NCBI GenBank assembly: GCA_037157565.1
Contig: JAZHRO010000039.1
Coordinates: 45,880,001-45,944,000, forward strand
Origin: Thalassia testudinum
Lineage: Eukaryota > Streptophyta > Magnoliopsida > Alismatales > Hydrocharitaceae
DNA: 64,000 bases
Reading direction: 5' to 3'
How positions within the stretch are numbered: the stretch's first letter is position 1; every line of letters starts with the position of its first letter. Shown one piece after another: positions 1-11,670 of this stretch. Below the pieces are notes generated by a model. That model was not told the origin of the DNA, searched no databases, and was given only the letters and a program-made list of their open reading frames with translations. Position numbers and translations under genes: made by a program.

Positions 1-686
1 TTGAAATTTCAATGCATTGCGTACAGGTTTAGCAAAGGATTGTAGACCTATCGGGAAAGAAGATCGCTGACCTCTTTTAAGCCTCGTTTGCTAGTGAAAT
101 AAGAGAGAAAATAAGAATAAATTATTTTATCTTAGAATAAATCTTATTCCGCTAGCAAACATATCCTATCAAAAAATTAATTCCCTGTCGTGAATATACG
201 TTGCACCTCACTTATAGTGCAAAGATTGTCCTTTAGCCTATATATAAGCTTGCTACATCAATGCCAAAACATAACCTTTTAGTGCCTAAAATCCTATACA
301 ATAATGGAGGTTCAATATCCATAAAAACATCGATTGCTGATTTATGGCGGTCCTTCTCATCGAAGCTTTCCACATATCCAAGAATTAAGCTATTCTAAAA
401 ATAATCAAGAACATAAACCATATCCTTCTTTTTTCGAGGAAAAAAAAGGCACCGCCACCTCCTGCGGTATCCATATGCATGGTGCTGAGCGTGTGCATGC
501 AATCATGTGTCCCGCATTTGGATCCTCCATTGTAATACATGATCGTTTGTTGTTTTGCAACCCAACCCTTTGGATTGAGATCCAAGAATGAAAACCTGCT
601 TCCCCGGAAAATTTCAAGAAAGTTACACCCCTTGAAAACTAAACCAAAGACCTAAATATAGCTGCAACAGGCAAATCTGAACCCCT

Positions 687-714
687 CAGTGTAGAAAGGG
701 GCCCCTCTACACTG
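687..714. repeat. Perfect 28-nt hairpin
   Basis: CAGTGTAGA and TCTACACTG flank a GGGGCCCC core, so nearly the whole segment can fold on itself. No U-run, open frame or element terminus adjoins it. Its role is unknown; a small MITE remnant or chance palindrome is possible. Confidence 0.6.
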
Positions 715-1003
715 ATTGTCATCAAGCACCTCTGGTGGGACAAAGCGGTTAAGCAGCCTTACTTAATTTCAAAGGGGCTTGGGGAAAGGGACAATGACCC
801 CCATGCAAATTAGAAAAGGGGGTATTAATTGATAACATTTGGAAAGTAAGGTACAAAATTGGTAGATGATCCAGCAACCTTAGAGACCTTCCGCCCTGCT
901 CATTCCATGCACTCCGAATGCTCCTTTCCATGCGAGACTGATGGGATATGCAAGTAAGGATCCCCACAGTGTCGCCACCCATCCCCTCCCTCCCTCCTTC
1001 TCA

Positions 1004-1012
1004 TTATATAAG
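1004..1012 (+). promoter_or_regulatory. TATA-like box with CT-rich leader
   Basis: TTATATAAG is followed by about 70 bases of pyrimidine-rich sequence, a combination common in plant promoters and LTR promoters. No convincing coding sequence follows, so this may be a relic of an LTR. Confidence 0.25.
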
Positions 1013-1307
1013 CAATCCCTCCCTCATTCTTTCTCTTCCTTTTCATCCTACTCCCTTATCCTCCCTCACACCTCCATTTAAGTGGTAGTCTACCAATCGC
1101 CCTCTCTTAAAAATCTCCTTCTCAATACTCTCTCGTTGCAAGAGAGATGCTTCCGCAACTCACAAAATTCCACATGCACATACTCACGATTAATTACACA
1201 GTTACTACCATTTATTTGTTCATTGTATCCTTTCATTAATGCTTTGGCTTTTACTTATTATTGTGCGTCATTTTTTAATGCGATAACATCGATTCATTTT
1301 TATATCA

Positions 1308-1536
1308 TTAAAAGAATAATGAGTAATTTTTATTATTTATAAAAAGATATTAATCTTTTTCTATTTAAATAGAAGGGATAACAATAGTAATCCTAGTCAT
1401 AAGTAATTTGAAAATAAAATAGAATCAAATCAAATTCTAGTGATAATATAATAAAATAAGAAATTCTAACTTAACTCTCACTCTCAAGAAATCTATTTTA
1501 TTCCTATTTCTAATTTATCTCCAATACTCCCCCTCC
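1308..1536 (-). repeat. LTR fragment of the minus-strand copia element (probable 3' LTR)
   Basis: On the minus strand a purine-rich run (GGAGGGGGAG) immediately precedes a segment starting TATTGGAG, as if a canonical TGTTGGAG start had mutated. The segment ends in an AT-rich stretch with a TTACTCATTATT motif that recurs as TTGCTCATTATT next to the primer site at 49630 and, more decayed, at 54380-54520. Confidence 0.5.
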
Positions 1537-1580
1537 ACACACCCACAAGAATAGGTAGGGAATGAGCATTGTACTCAGCT

Positions 1581-1830
1581 CCCCCACCAATCATCGATAT
1601 CATTCACATCCTCGAAGGGGTTGGTAAAAGTAGAAGCAAGAGTAGGCTATCTAGCAAATCCTATTGCGACATCAGTGGCTGTCGCAACTATAGCAATAGA
1701 AGAATCCCCCACCAATCATCGGTATCATTCACATCCTCAAAGGGGTTGGTAGAAGTAGAAGCAAGAGTAGGCTATCCAGCAAATCCTATTGCGACATCAG
1801 TGGCTATCACAACTATACCAATAGAAGAAG
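1581..1830. repeat. Two-copy tandem duplication, about 125 bp per unit
   Basis: Units 1581-1705 and 1706-1830 both begin CCCCCACCAATCATCG and differ at only a few positions. The duplication lies between the gag remnant and the left LTR of the minus-strand copia element, that is in its 3' internal region. Confidence 0.85.
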
Positions 1831-1865
1831 AACCAACACTTTCAAGAGATTCCTCTGGCAGTCAA

Positions 1866-2266
1866 ACACGGCCACAGTGATAGGAATGGGAGGCTAAGTC
1901 AGAGTCATCTCAATCGTAAGAATCTTAGTCGTTGTCAATTGGTTAGCCCAAGCTGGTTTACCAAATTTCTCCCAACATTTTTCGGGCGAGCGATTTATCC
2001 ATTTGCAATGAATGCATGGAGAGAAGACGCAACCTTGTCCACATCCATGTCCAATAGAGCCACCCAAATAGCAACCTATCCCTCCAAAAACCACGAGAGC
2101 AAGAGTGTCAGGAGTCGTAGTTGGAGCAAGAGATGTTGACTCCTTGATCTCTATCTTATGAAGACGACTATAGATCATCTCTAGATCTTGCACCATGTTG
2201 ACAAAGAGAATTTGGCCACATGCAGAGTGGTACCGAGAACTGCAATCTCCTAGAAACTTGTACACC
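1866..2266 (-). pseudogene. Ty1/copia gag, C-terminal fragment with zinc knuckle remnant
   Basis: Read on the minus strand, this fragment has the order of a copia Gag C-terminus: a YKFLG-like segment with a spaced QIL, a low-complexity linker, then CIHC and a downstream SPEKCWEKFGKP segment matching the degenerate CX2C..H..C nucleocapsid knuckle of Retrofit/Ale-type copia Gag proteins. It is broken at its upstream side by the Tekay insertion at 2271 and continues at 20986. Gag would form the particle and package RNA; this copy is a fragment of an interrupted, decayed gene. Assignment to copia gag is fairly sure; the lineage is not. Confidence 0.6.
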
Positions 2267-2405
2267 TACCATGTAATGACCTATTACATTTTTAGTCGGA
2301 TAAGACGTCTAAAGTTTCGGTCAGACATCTATCTAGACGTCTGAACACGTGTCCGAATGTCTGAAAGTGAGATTTTCGTACTGCGCTTTGCACTCTGCGC
2401 GAAGG

Positions 2406-3919
2406 TGATTGTGCAGCAATCATATGCCCTAACTCACCTAAATTAAGCTAGAACTTAGCTTAACATGAACATTCTTCATGCATACGCATCGTATTCTGCA
2501 TCGTAGTTGATAGATGTGTTTTATGTATTAAACTATGTTATTTGAGAGGTATTAATGATGACAGGTAATCTAAGGTTGTAGATGACCAATCCAACCTTAT
2601 GGATTTCTTCGAACTAACGACGGGAGTCTAACGCATCTAAGATCGCATCAATCAGACTCCCGTAGCACCCCAGGGAGTCCACAGAAGAGCAAGAGTCAAG
2701 GGGCAAATTGAAGAAGATCCGGGCCTCAGATGACAAATCCAACCGTACGGATGGATCCGGATCGACGTTCGCAGCCCAATGGTGCAGAAATCAACTTAAT
2801 CGGAGGCCTACATCATCAGATGTAAAGAGAAGAACGGATGGCCACGATGGCGCCACGTGGCACCATCACAGCCGGCCCTTGCCGCACCCCCAACCCCTGA
2901 AGGCGCCTTGCCTCGCAGCGTGGGCCGTTGGATGTTCATCCAACAACCACGAACGTGCCACATCGCCACCCAGAACAGATTAATGTAAATATAATTAAGT
3001 ACGCATATATAAAAAAGTTTGTGCATGGCGCAATGGCTCACGCGTGCACCCGCGTATACGTGAGGCGCAGGTTCGAGCCCGGTGCTACTCAGAAATTGGT
3101 GGTCTGTTGCTAGAGGGTGCAGGCTAGCGTGGATGCACGATTAGAGGATGTAGAGTGCGTCACGTGGCGTAATCAGAGCGCACTACGAGCAGTACGCGGA
3201 ACTACGCGGGTTGCTGCGAGATCTAGAAGGCGCGAGAACTGCGCGTAGGATTTGAATGGCGTGATGAGCGTGCGTTTAAGCCGTCGGATTGGAAGATCGG
3301 ACGGCTTAGATGATGAGCCGGGATTTGAAGATCAAAATGCGAAGAAGCAATGCAGGTGCGCGGGAGCCGTGCGATGCTGATTTGATGGCGCAGAGAGCGT
3401 CATGTGGCAGCACCAGAATAAATCCACCAAGAAGAAGGATTTGTACAAGAAAAAAAAGTTATAAAAGGGAAGAAAGGCCTCCCTTTCGAAAAAACAACTC
3501 TCAACTCTCTCTCATTCTCTTCTTCCTTCTTCTACCTCTCTCTTCTTCCCATCTTCTCTGCATTTTCGTCTGATGAATCCATTGGGCCACCCTGTCGGAT
3601 TGCCGCTGCTCTCCTCAACCACTTCAAAAGGCCACCACAAACCACCCGTGGTGCCCTCGTTCTGTTATATAAGTAGTTTATGTTCATGTTATAATTTATT
3701 TCAATTCCATGTATGCAATTCATAATGTAATATATATTTTTTGGTTCATTATCTCTACTATTTACTAATTAGATTTAGAACAAGTGCATGAAATCAAAAG
3801 CATTTTTCTGCCTCCTTGTGATCTACCGGGACTCCCAGTTCCGTTAATTTTATTTGTCGAGACGTATTTCACGCTATACTACGACGTATTCATCTTTTAC
3901 GCAATCTACACCCCGAACA
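2406..3919 (+). mobile_element. Solo LTR, Athila/Tat-like family with tRNA-like module
   Basis: A TG...CA segment of 1514 bp is absent from the matching point of the 3' LTR and is flanked by near-identical 5-bp repeats (GAAGG 2401-2405, GCAGG 3920-3924). Internally it resembles the LTRs of the young element at 41592 and the solo LTR at 58289: a shared block near 2730-2780 (CCAACCGTACGGATGGATC), a hairpin at 2927-2944, a tRNA-like module near 3025-3084 and a hairpin at 3278-3307. No primer site or second LTR is present, so it is read as a solo LTR. Confidence 0.75.
3025..3084 (+). other. tRNA-like module (A-box and B-box) inside an LTR
   Basis: ATGGCGCAATGG resembles an RNA polymerase III A box and, about 38 bases later, GGTTCGAGCCC is a near-canonical B box. 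The acceptor stem is not formed, so this is not a functional tRNA. The same module sits at the equivalent position in the related LTRs. Confidence 0.6.
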
Positions 3920-6502
3920 GCAGGCGGTGTGCAGAGGCCGCTCTCTCTCTCCTTCACCCCCCACCAAACCCTAACTTCCCTCTATATAAACCCCCTCCCT
4001 TCCCCTCTCCTCTTCTCCTCACACCACTCAAGCCACCGCCACCTCCACCTTCTTCGCGACAGCCACGTTTCCCTCCCATCCCTACTGCTACAACAGCGGC
4101 GAGGAAGAGAGGAGCTGGCGAAGGGAGAGTGGGGAGGAGCAAGAGCGAGAGAGTGAGAGGGGTGATAGTGGGGGAGGAGGAAGGCGACCGTGGGAGCTCG
4201 GTGGAGCTTGAGGAGGAGCTCGTAGGAGAGAGGAGGACACCGGCCCGTTGCAGGTAGAGGTGCCAGCAGGGCAAGCTACGAGGAGGTTTTGAAACTGGAA
4301 ATTTTCCAGTATCAGACATCTAGAGTGAAGTCCAAACGACTGTCGAGGCACCTGGACGTCCGGAGCTGAGGCCAAACGTCTGAAAGCACGTATCACGCAA
4401 GGTACGTATGTTCCTGTGCTGATTTCCACCATGTAAAAGATCTCAGTGCAGGAGTTGTTGGGCTAAAGCCGTGCCTGCATTTTCATACGCAAGGAAGGCT
4501 TTGGGAAGGCACGTGGTGTGCTTTCCCAAGTACTTTTGGACGTCTAATCACGTCGCCAGACATCTGAAGGTGCTTTCAAATGATCGGAGACCTTGTCCAA
4601 CATCTGGAACAGCCCTCAGACGGTAGTAGGGGGAGTCTGGATGACTGATCAGCCGCAGGGAACACAAGGTGAGTTCTGACGTCTTTTAAGACGTCTAAGA
4701 TTAGTTCCAGACGTCTGATTTTGATCAGTAACCACGTTTTTAGCCTGTTTAAGGCCCAAATGGAATCGGATTTCCTCAAACGAAGTACCGTTGTTTTCCA
4801 CTCGAGTTCCTCTACGTGTTCGTGTTGAGTATCTACTGTTTTGAGCTCGTTTAATGTACATTGGTCTCTGGTATAGGTTACCAGCCAATGGCATGTTCGG
4901 GGTTCGCGGAGACGATGAGACCTGCGGCACAGGCCCCCATTCCTCCCGTGATACCCGGTAGAGTGGTTTAACTCAGTTGTTAATATTTAAATAAGATTGT
5001 ACTTGGTTGGAATAGTCTGATTGAACTCTAGGATATGGAATGAACCCTAGGGTAGAAATGAATGAGCCTGTTTGAGCTATACTGTTTACTTGAATTCATG
5101 GTTAAGATAAATTGCTAGCAAATGTTTTTAATATAATTACGAGATGCATGTTAAAATACAAGCTGCCTGTATGTAATTGAGATTTTGCTTGTGAAACCAC
5201 AAGTTGCATGTTATTGAGAAATGAATTATAAAAACACAAGCTGCCTGTATATGGATGAGAAACGAATTATGAGACATGAGATCTAGACCTGGATAAATGA
5301 GATGAATATGAGCATGAACCCTACGGGGAATTAGGAGTAGAACTCCTGTGGATGAAAGGAAATCTGGAACGTAGATGGGAAGTGTGCTGGCCCTTATATA
5401 TGCGGTACCAACGAGAGCAACTGTCCCTTTTTTGTGTAGAACGGAGCTAGCCTCCCTTGGGTTGAAACCCGGGGTTAGGATTGGCCACTCTACATCGACT
5501 CCTATGGCCCTCGCATACGCGGTACCGAGGTGTGCTACTAGTGTAGGGGGGAGCTAGCCACCCCACGAGGCCCGGGGTTCAGCTCGCCACCCTACACCTA
5601 CTTTATTAGGCCCTTTGGGCAAACCGAGGTAGTCAAACGAGGGTGCACGAACTGTGGAGGGACGAGGCTCCTGTTTGGTTCTGAGGGGCAAGAACCCTAT
5701 TCTGAGAAGGTAAGGCCCTATACTGTTCCGTGCTGTACTTTGGGTGTACTTGCCAGCAAAAACGACTGACCGTGTGTTAGTGCGGGGTAGCTACCCGTAC
5801 GCTTATCACGCGTGTCGTAATCACCACTATATCTTGACAGTGACCTTAGGGTGGTTGACTAGGTGTAGGACTACCACAAGGGACTCTACCAGCCAGAAGA
5901 GCACCACGTATACCTTCTACTCTACGAAAAAGACTGCAATCAAGATCGTTCCCACGAGGAACATGCAAGATCAAGAAATACCTGGACACTCTGAGAAATA
6001 GATGAAATAGAAACACTTAAATGAGATAAATAGAAATGAGAAATAAACATGTTTTTACTGTACTTGTACTTAAATAATGTAAATACCACTCTACTCAATG
6101 TTCGCTGACTCTATCTTTTCATAACACTGTTCAGGACCAAGAGTTGAGCAGCCCGAGTTTCCGACTGCAGAGGGTGTTGGGCCCAGTCGAGCCCAGTCGT
6201 AGTCGTTTTTCAGCTCTTTCTACTGTTGTAGTGAGTAATGGACACATGCTTTACTGTTCCTGCTGCTTCCTGTTCCTTTACACTTTCTGTTGTTGTTGTG
6301 GTGGCATGTACTATATTTTGAGACGGTTGTTCCACTTTCTTTTCTGCTTCGTACTTCTCTTGTGCTTAGTTATATTGCATGTGTGAATGTGGCTTATTTT
6401 CCTACTTTTGGTTATTTCTTGTTGGACGACTAGGTCTTAGGATTAGTCAAGGCAAGCCAGACTCGGGTCCTGTAGGGATTTGGGAACCGGGTCGTAACAA
6501 GA

Positions 6503-6514
6503 TGGTATCAGAGC
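6503..6514 (+). promoter_or_regulatory. Primer binding site of the Tekay element (initiator tRNA-Met)
   Basis: TGGTATCAGAGC begins three bases after the LTR end and is the standard match to the 3' end of plant initiator tRNA-Met, which primes minus-strand DNA synthesis in many gypsy and copia elements. Confidence 0.95.
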
Positions 6515-6684
6515 AAGGTCGTCCCAAGAAATGAACCAATTGGCTTGAGAATAACCACTCACGTGAATATAACTAGGATAGCCACCACAACGTATCGCTT
6601 TGATATTCGTTTCCGAGTCTTTTTCTCGATGTAATCCGATATCGTTGACACTCTTGTTCTATCTTTCGCGTCCCCTTGCAGGAG

Positions 6685-6967
6685 ATGCCTCGTCGGGGAG
6701 ATCTCGAGGCAGGCTGTGGTCGTGGCCGTGGACGAGTTCGGAGGGGCGAACATGCCAGACCTAAGATACCAGTTGACCCACCACTTCTCCTGGGCGTTCA
6801 GGCCTAGGATCTCGCCCAGTTAATCAGAGACATGGTGCAAGAGGAGCTCCACCAGCCTCCACGAGCACCTCTCCCTGAGGACGTGGAGGGCGAGTTCTCG
6901 GTCGGACAGAGAGACCGTTGCAGCGTCGGACGAGCAGGAGGGGGAGGGGGTGGTCCACTACCCCCAG
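6685..6967 (+). pseudogene. Tekay gag, N-terminal fragment
   Basis: The ATG at 6685 opens a frame starting MPRRG, rich in Arg and Gly, as is usual for the start of Tekay Gag. An in-frame TAG (near 6805) interrupts it, and the frame then runs to the insertion point at 6967 through a Glu- and Gly-rich linker. The remainder of gag resumes at 8668 after the inserted solo LTR. Gag would build the particle. The start is chosen because this is the first ATG after the leader downstream of the primer site and it heads the conserved basic segment. The gene is non-functional through stops, frameshifts and the insertion. Confidence 0.7.
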
Positions 6968-8662
6968 TGACGAGTCGATTTTTCGCTTTAAAGTTGTTTG
7001 CAGTTTTACGTGGTGGAAAAATCAACTAATCAATATTTAAAAAGAAATAACCACTCGCAGAGGAGCAGGTTGTATCCACAGGAAGGCAATGACGTATTTA
7101 AATTCGCACCAGTTAAAAGCGTTCGTTCGTAGTTAGTTTGGACAAGAATCAAGCCAAAATTGCCTTCAGATTAAGGTTGAAGCAAGAAACAATGCTAAAA
7201 TAGCAATTCTGAGTAACTAGAGGATATTTGTCGCAATGCAGAATCAATAAAATATTATTTAAAATTTACAATGCCAGAAAATGTAATTTTTAAGGGCCCG
7301 GTTAATGTAGCAAAATAGGGGACTTTTTCCCCTTTGCCGTGTGCGACGAGGAGTGGACGGCCAGACGTAAGAAGCTCGGAGGAAGTTCCTTGAACCGAGG
7401 GCTTCGAAACGGTGGTGGCGGCGTGTTGCGCGGCGGCTGGAGTCGGCCGGACGAGCTCCGGCGGAGGTGGCTGCAGCCGGTGCTGCAGCTGCTGTTGGCG
7501 TGCATTGCAGACGGGTGCAGGAGCGCGCGCGACTTGTTGGCGATTCTGCCGGCTCTGCTGCTGCGCGCTGGCTGAAGGCGTGGGCGCGCACTGCAGCCGG
7601 TGCGCGCTCTGTTGGCGGTGAGAGCGGGTGCTGCAAGCGCGGGAGGAGGGCGTGCGCGGTGAGGCACGCGCGGGACTGCTGGAGGGAGGGCGCTAGCGGT
7701 GAGGTGCTGCAGGCTGAAGGTGTCGCGGGTGTGCTGCAGGCGGGTGCGCGCGGGTGAGCGATGAGGTGCAGACTGAAGGTGAGCGGGCACGGGAGTGAGA
7801 GGGTGAGGTTCTGCAGGTGCGGTTGCAGCTGGCATGGGTGCGCAGGCGGTTGCGCGCTCTGTCGGCATGGGTGGCGTGGGTGCGCAGGCTGGAGGGCGTG
7901 GAGATGGCGCTGGAGGTGAAGTGGGCGGACGGTGGTTGCTGCTAGATTGGGATGTCACTTCTGACGTCCAGGAAATTTCCCGTACGTCTTAACCGACTGA
8001 GAGGGTGATTGCACAGTGGCTGCGGTGGTGGTTGTTGGTGACGACGGCGAGGGAGATGCACGCTAAGGTGCTCACGGTAATGCGGACGAGCTCCGGATGG
8101 CGGTGTCGCCTGTCACACCACACGCCCATGGTGGTGGAGACTCACCGCCACGGTTGAGGCCGGCGGTATGAAATGGAAGAGAGATCTTTCTGCACAGTGG
8201 TGGGTCGGTGGTGGAGGCCTGCCTCGCTCGGCATCCTCTCTCCTCCTTTTGTAGTGGCCTGCACAAATTTGAAATCAGTTGCCCGACCCAATCCAACACA
8301 TCTGCTCCTCCTTGAATGGGTTCTTCACTGGGGCAGCTGGTGGCGTTGGAGCGGCAGCCAGCCGTTCCTGCAAGAAGAAGAATAAAGAAAATAATGTTAA
8401 AATATTATGGTTATTTATATACAGACCCTCAACTTTTATGTTAACATAAATTAATGCATGCAATGTACCTAATTAGTTAACTAATGCAATTCTAAGTTAA
8501 TTCTAAATGCATTTAAATATGAATAAGATGCATGAATTATGTAATTGAATTAGAAATATGAATTAATCTATTTACATCCTAATTTATGCTAAATAAATGT
8601 TAGAATTAACCTAATGTCTAGGCACTTAAATACTTAAATAGCCCACAACTATGGGTTAATCA
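6968..8662 (+). mobile_element. Inserted TG...CA element in gag, probable solo LTR
   Basis: A 1695-bp segment begins TGACGAGTCG and ends GGGTTAATCA, with a perfect 5-bp duplication CCCAG (6963-6967 and 8663-8667). Near 7066 it carries the motif GAGCAGGTTGTATCCACAGG, similar to a motif near the start of the inserts at 25298 and 36531. The GC-rich part (7340-7960) is open in several frames on both strands, but these are compositional and show no known domain. No primer site or polypurine tract was found. Confidence 0.75.
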
Positions 8663-8667
8663 CCCAG

Positions 8668-9705
8668 CACACTCTGACACTCCTGAGCACAAGCCCTCCT
8701 TGCCTGGAGGCGTGCCCGTTCCCCCACTGCAGCTGCACCACGAGCTTTTCGGATAGTTCCGGAAGCTGAAGCCCCCCTCCTTCAAGGGGGATGAGGACTC
8801 GTCCGAGGTAGAGGATTAGCTGGAGCAGATAGAGAAGGTGTTCGACACCCTTCTCCCACCCGCTGAGTGCCACGTGGCCTTTGCCACGTACCAGCTAGAG
8901 AGCGCAGCACACAGGTGGTGGAGGGTAGTTAGAGGCTAGGAGGGAAGAGAGTCGACATGGGACCAGTTCGTGGCTCTCTTCTACGAGCAGTACTTTTCGC
9001 AGACCTGGTAGGACCAGAGGAGGCGGGAGTTCCAAACTCTCCGCCAGGGGACATTGACGGTTGCATGTACCGCACGCGTTTTCTGGAGCTATCGCGTTTC
9101 GCCTCGATAGCTGTGTCTACTAAGGAGGAGCGCCTGTGGAGGTTTACTGAAGGGCTCCGACCTGCTATTTGGGGGTATGTCAAATCCCTGAAGCTGCCAA
9201 CTTTCTCTCGTGTGGTTGAGGCAACCATGACTTATGAGGAGACCAACCCGGCCGCGTGAGACTGACGGTGAACGGAAGAGGCCCTACCAGCCAGAGTACT
9301 CTCAGGGCCGTCGGGAGAGGAGGCACATGGTGCCCACAGGAGAGCCGTCTCATTTTGCGGGGCCATCAGTGGCCTTTGGGGGCCCCAGACAGGGGCCAGT
9401 TGCCAGTACCAAGCCCCCGCCCAGCCGCCAACAGGGACCCACAGAGGGAGGAGGACGTATACCCCTCTGCTACCAGTGTGGCTAGCCGGGCCACATCAGG
9501 AGGGACTGCCCATCTAGGGTGGGAGCACAACAGATGCTCCCCACACCGAGCGTTGGAGGCCGAGCTTGTGGTCGTGGTCACCAGGCGCGTAGGGGAGGGC
9601 AGCAATCACGAGGAGGATACCGGCCAACGGCTGCTCGCCCGACCCAGAGTGTACCTGTTTCGTCTACACCGAGAGTTGAGGGACGTATCAATGCCTTGAC
9701 ACAAA
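8668..9705 (+). pseudogene. Tekay gag, capsid and nucleocapsid part
   Basis: Downstream of the insertion, three reading phases give recognisable Gag sequence: a capsid-like segment around 8957-9259 (FLELSRFA, then EERLWRFTEGLRP) and a zinc knuckle at 9468-9509 with CYQCG, GHIRRDC spacing (CX2CX4HX4C). The codon after the second Cys-Gly is TAG (9483-9485) where the family has Gln. Stops at several earlier points and a phase change near 9245 make the gene inactive. The nucleocapsid knuckle normally binds the element RNA. After the knuckle comes a Gly/Arg-rich tail. Confidence 0.8.
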
Positions 9706-10383
9706 GATGCCAGGCCTTCGGGTTCAGTGGTGGCAAGTATGGTTACTGTTTCTGGCAAATTAGTGTATGTACTTTTTTATTCCGACACCACACACTCCTT
9801 CGTCGCTACGAGTTTTACCGTCAGTTTGAGGTAGGGCAATGTACTGTTAGAGGATCCATTTGTGATCAGAGGCCCAGGTGGCCAATTGTTTGTAGCCGAG
9901 GAGGTCTACACGGACTGCGAGGTTAGTATAGGGGGACACAGCCCCGCTGACCTGATTGTGATACAGATGGAGGATTTTGGCGTGATCCTAGGGATGGACT
10001 GGCTGTCTGCCTATCACGTCCTGGTGGACTGTTTCAGGAGGAAGATCGTCTTCTCCATACCAGAGTTGCCTCCCTTTGAGTTTCACGGACAACCGATGGA
10101 CGGAGGTTTCAAGTGCATTTCTACGCTTCAGGCAGGCAGGTTTTTGAGCCAAGGGTGTGAGGGGTTTTTGGCTTGTGTAGTGGCAGAGCCTAGCCCCGTG
10201 GCTGACTTTCAGAGTATCCCGGTGGTTTGCGAGTACCTTGATGTTTTCCCAGAGGAGCTGCCAGGACTACCGCCTGAGTGTGGGATTGAGTTTGAGATCT
10301 CACTAGTACTGGGGATCAGCCCCATTTCTACTACACCGTACCGGATGGCACAGCTTGAGCTGCGAGAGCTCAAGTCACGGCTA
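9706..10383 (+). pseudogene. Tekay aspartic protease region of pol
   Basis: A protease-like segment near 9764-9830 reads SDTTHSF where gypsy proteases have a DSGATHSF-type active site; the Gly-Ala after the catalytic Asp-Ser/Thr pair is missing, which should abolish activity. Downstream (9862-10383) the frame keeps the linker to RT, including GMDWLSAY and FPEELPGLPP, both typical of chromovirus pol. The frame ends at a TAG (10384-10386) where the family usually has Gln. The protease would cut the polyprotein during particle maturation. It is separated from the gag frames by phase shifts. Confidence 0.8.
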
Positions 10384-11067
10384 TAGGACCTGTTGGAGAA
10401 GGGCTTTGTGAGGTCCAGTACATCCCCGTGGGGAGCCCCTGTGCTGTTTATAAAGAAGGACGGTACCTTACGACTTTATGTCGATTACCGACAACTAAAT
10501 AAGGTCACCATCAAGAATAAGTATCCGCTGCCGAGGATTGATGGCCTCTTCAACCAGTTGCGAGACGCCATAGTGTTCTCCAATATAGATCTGAGGTCGG
10601 GTTACCAGCAGTTGAGGATCAGGGAGACCGACATCTCCAAGACAGCTTTCCGTACTCGATACGGGCACTACGAGTTCTTGGTCATGCCATTTGGGCTGAC
10701 CAATGCCCCCGCTTCCTTTATGGATTTAATGAACCGTGTTTTAAGGCCATACTTAGATCAGTTTGTGGTGGTGTTCATCGACAACGTACTCGTTTACTCG
10801 CAGGATCAGGCGCAGCATGGACAGCATTTACGCATGATCCTAGATACCTTAAGGCGACGCAGGTTGTATGCTAAGTACAGCAAGTGTGAGCTTTGGTTAA
10901 GGCAGGTGACTTTCTTTGGCCACGTAATTTCATGGGATCTATTGGCTGTGGATCCAGCCAAGGTAGAGGTTGTACTCAGGTGGGAGAGACCACGCACAGT
11001 GACAGAGATACGCAGCTTTTTGGGACTGGCAGGTTATTACCGGCAGTTTATCAGAGGATTCTCTTAG
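10384..11067 (+). pseudogene. Tekay reverse transcriptase, active site mutated
   Basis: This is clear Ty3/gypsy [16 protein letters not shown] and [10 protein letters not shown] (fingers, first catalytic Asp), then [35 protein letters not shown], and the polymerase box at 10774-10785, which reads FIDN instead of FIDD. The second catalytic Asp is therefore Asn, a G-to-A change that would inactivate DNA synthesis. The frame stops with TAG at 11065-11067, just after [12 protein letters not shown]. The domain copies element RNA into DNA. The sequence is otherwise well preserved, so mutation came after a functional past. Confidence 0.95.
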
Positions 11068-11670
11068 ATTGCGTGTCCTATGACCCAGCTGACTCGGAAG
11101 GACGTGCCCTTTGCCTAGAAAGACGAGTGCGAGGCGTATTTTCAGGGGCTGATGGGGAGACTGACTTCAGCTCCTGTGCTTACCATTCCAAACAGTAGTA
11201 GCGATTTTGCGGTTTATTCCGACGCTTCGTTGTAAGGGTTAAGGGGTGTGCTCATGCAGTGGGGTCACGTTGTCGCTTACGCTTCGCAGCAACTGAAGCC
11301 CCATGAGCATAGCTACCCTACCCATGACGTAGAGCTGGCAGCAGTTGTCTTCGCGCTGAAGACATGGAGGCACTACCTTTACGGTGAGACTTTCGAGATT
11401 TTCACAGATCATAAGAGTCTCAGGTGCTTGTTTGACTAGAAGGAGCTTAACATGATACAGAGACGTTGGTTAGAGCTCCTGAAGGACTACGACTGCAGCA
11501 TCTCCTACCACCCAGGGAAGGCTAATGTGGTGGCCGACGCCTTGAGTTGGAAGGCACCTGGCCACTTTGCCAGTTTACAGGCACAGAGTTGGAGACTCAT
11601 GGAGGAGTTGGGCAATTGGCGACCCCGGGAGTTACAGGGGTATCATGGGATAGTGACAGTGACGCGGTAA
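11068..11670 (+). pseudogene. Tekay RNase H region
   Basis: After the RT the sequence carries the RNase H domain in the same phase, cut by stops near 11116, 11233 and 11437. Conserved blocks include [32 protein letters not shown] and TDHKSL; the stop at 11437 falls where the family has FDQKEL, a CAG-to-TAG change. [13 protein letters not shown] marks the tail before integrase. RNase H removes the RNA strand of the RNA-DNA hybrid. The gene is dead because of the stops, although the acidic residues SDAS, VELAA and TDH can still be seen. Confidence 0.9.

Larger units (their letters stand above)
1..1300. other. Intergenic or decayed repeat sequence, no gene recognised
   Basis: No reading frame here resembles a known protein; the short open frames in several phases lack domain signatures. 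The stretch holds a short perfect hairpin (687-714) and, near 960-1080, a CT-rich segment with a TATA-like motif. It lies outside the left end of the minus-strand copia remnant and may be host intergenic DNA or older TE sequence. Confidence 0.5.
2272..6499 (+). repeat. 5' LTR of the Tekay element (interrupted)
   Basis: It aligns along its length with 13208-20980 once the insertions are removed (about 2.71 kb versus 2.73 kb). A TATA box lies near 3981 (CTCTATATAAAC) after CT-rich sequence. Palindromic GACGTC-type motifs cluster at 2303-2345 and 4310-4730. Partly repeated cassettes with GGTACC and CCCGGGGTT motifs lie at 5380-5620. Confidence 0.9.

Noticed and set aside
3784..4257. 157-codon plus-strand frame near the left LTR
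   Set aside because: It crosses the solo LTR end at 3919 into Tekay LTR sequence and recurs in the 3' LTR without the first part; compositional.
7302..7958. Long open frame of 218 codons on the minus strand, with others overlapping it on both strands
   Set aside because: GC-rich sequence within a non-coding LTR-like insert; the frames have biased composition (Ala, Pro, Arg, Ser) and no domain, and lie inside a segment with clean target duplications.
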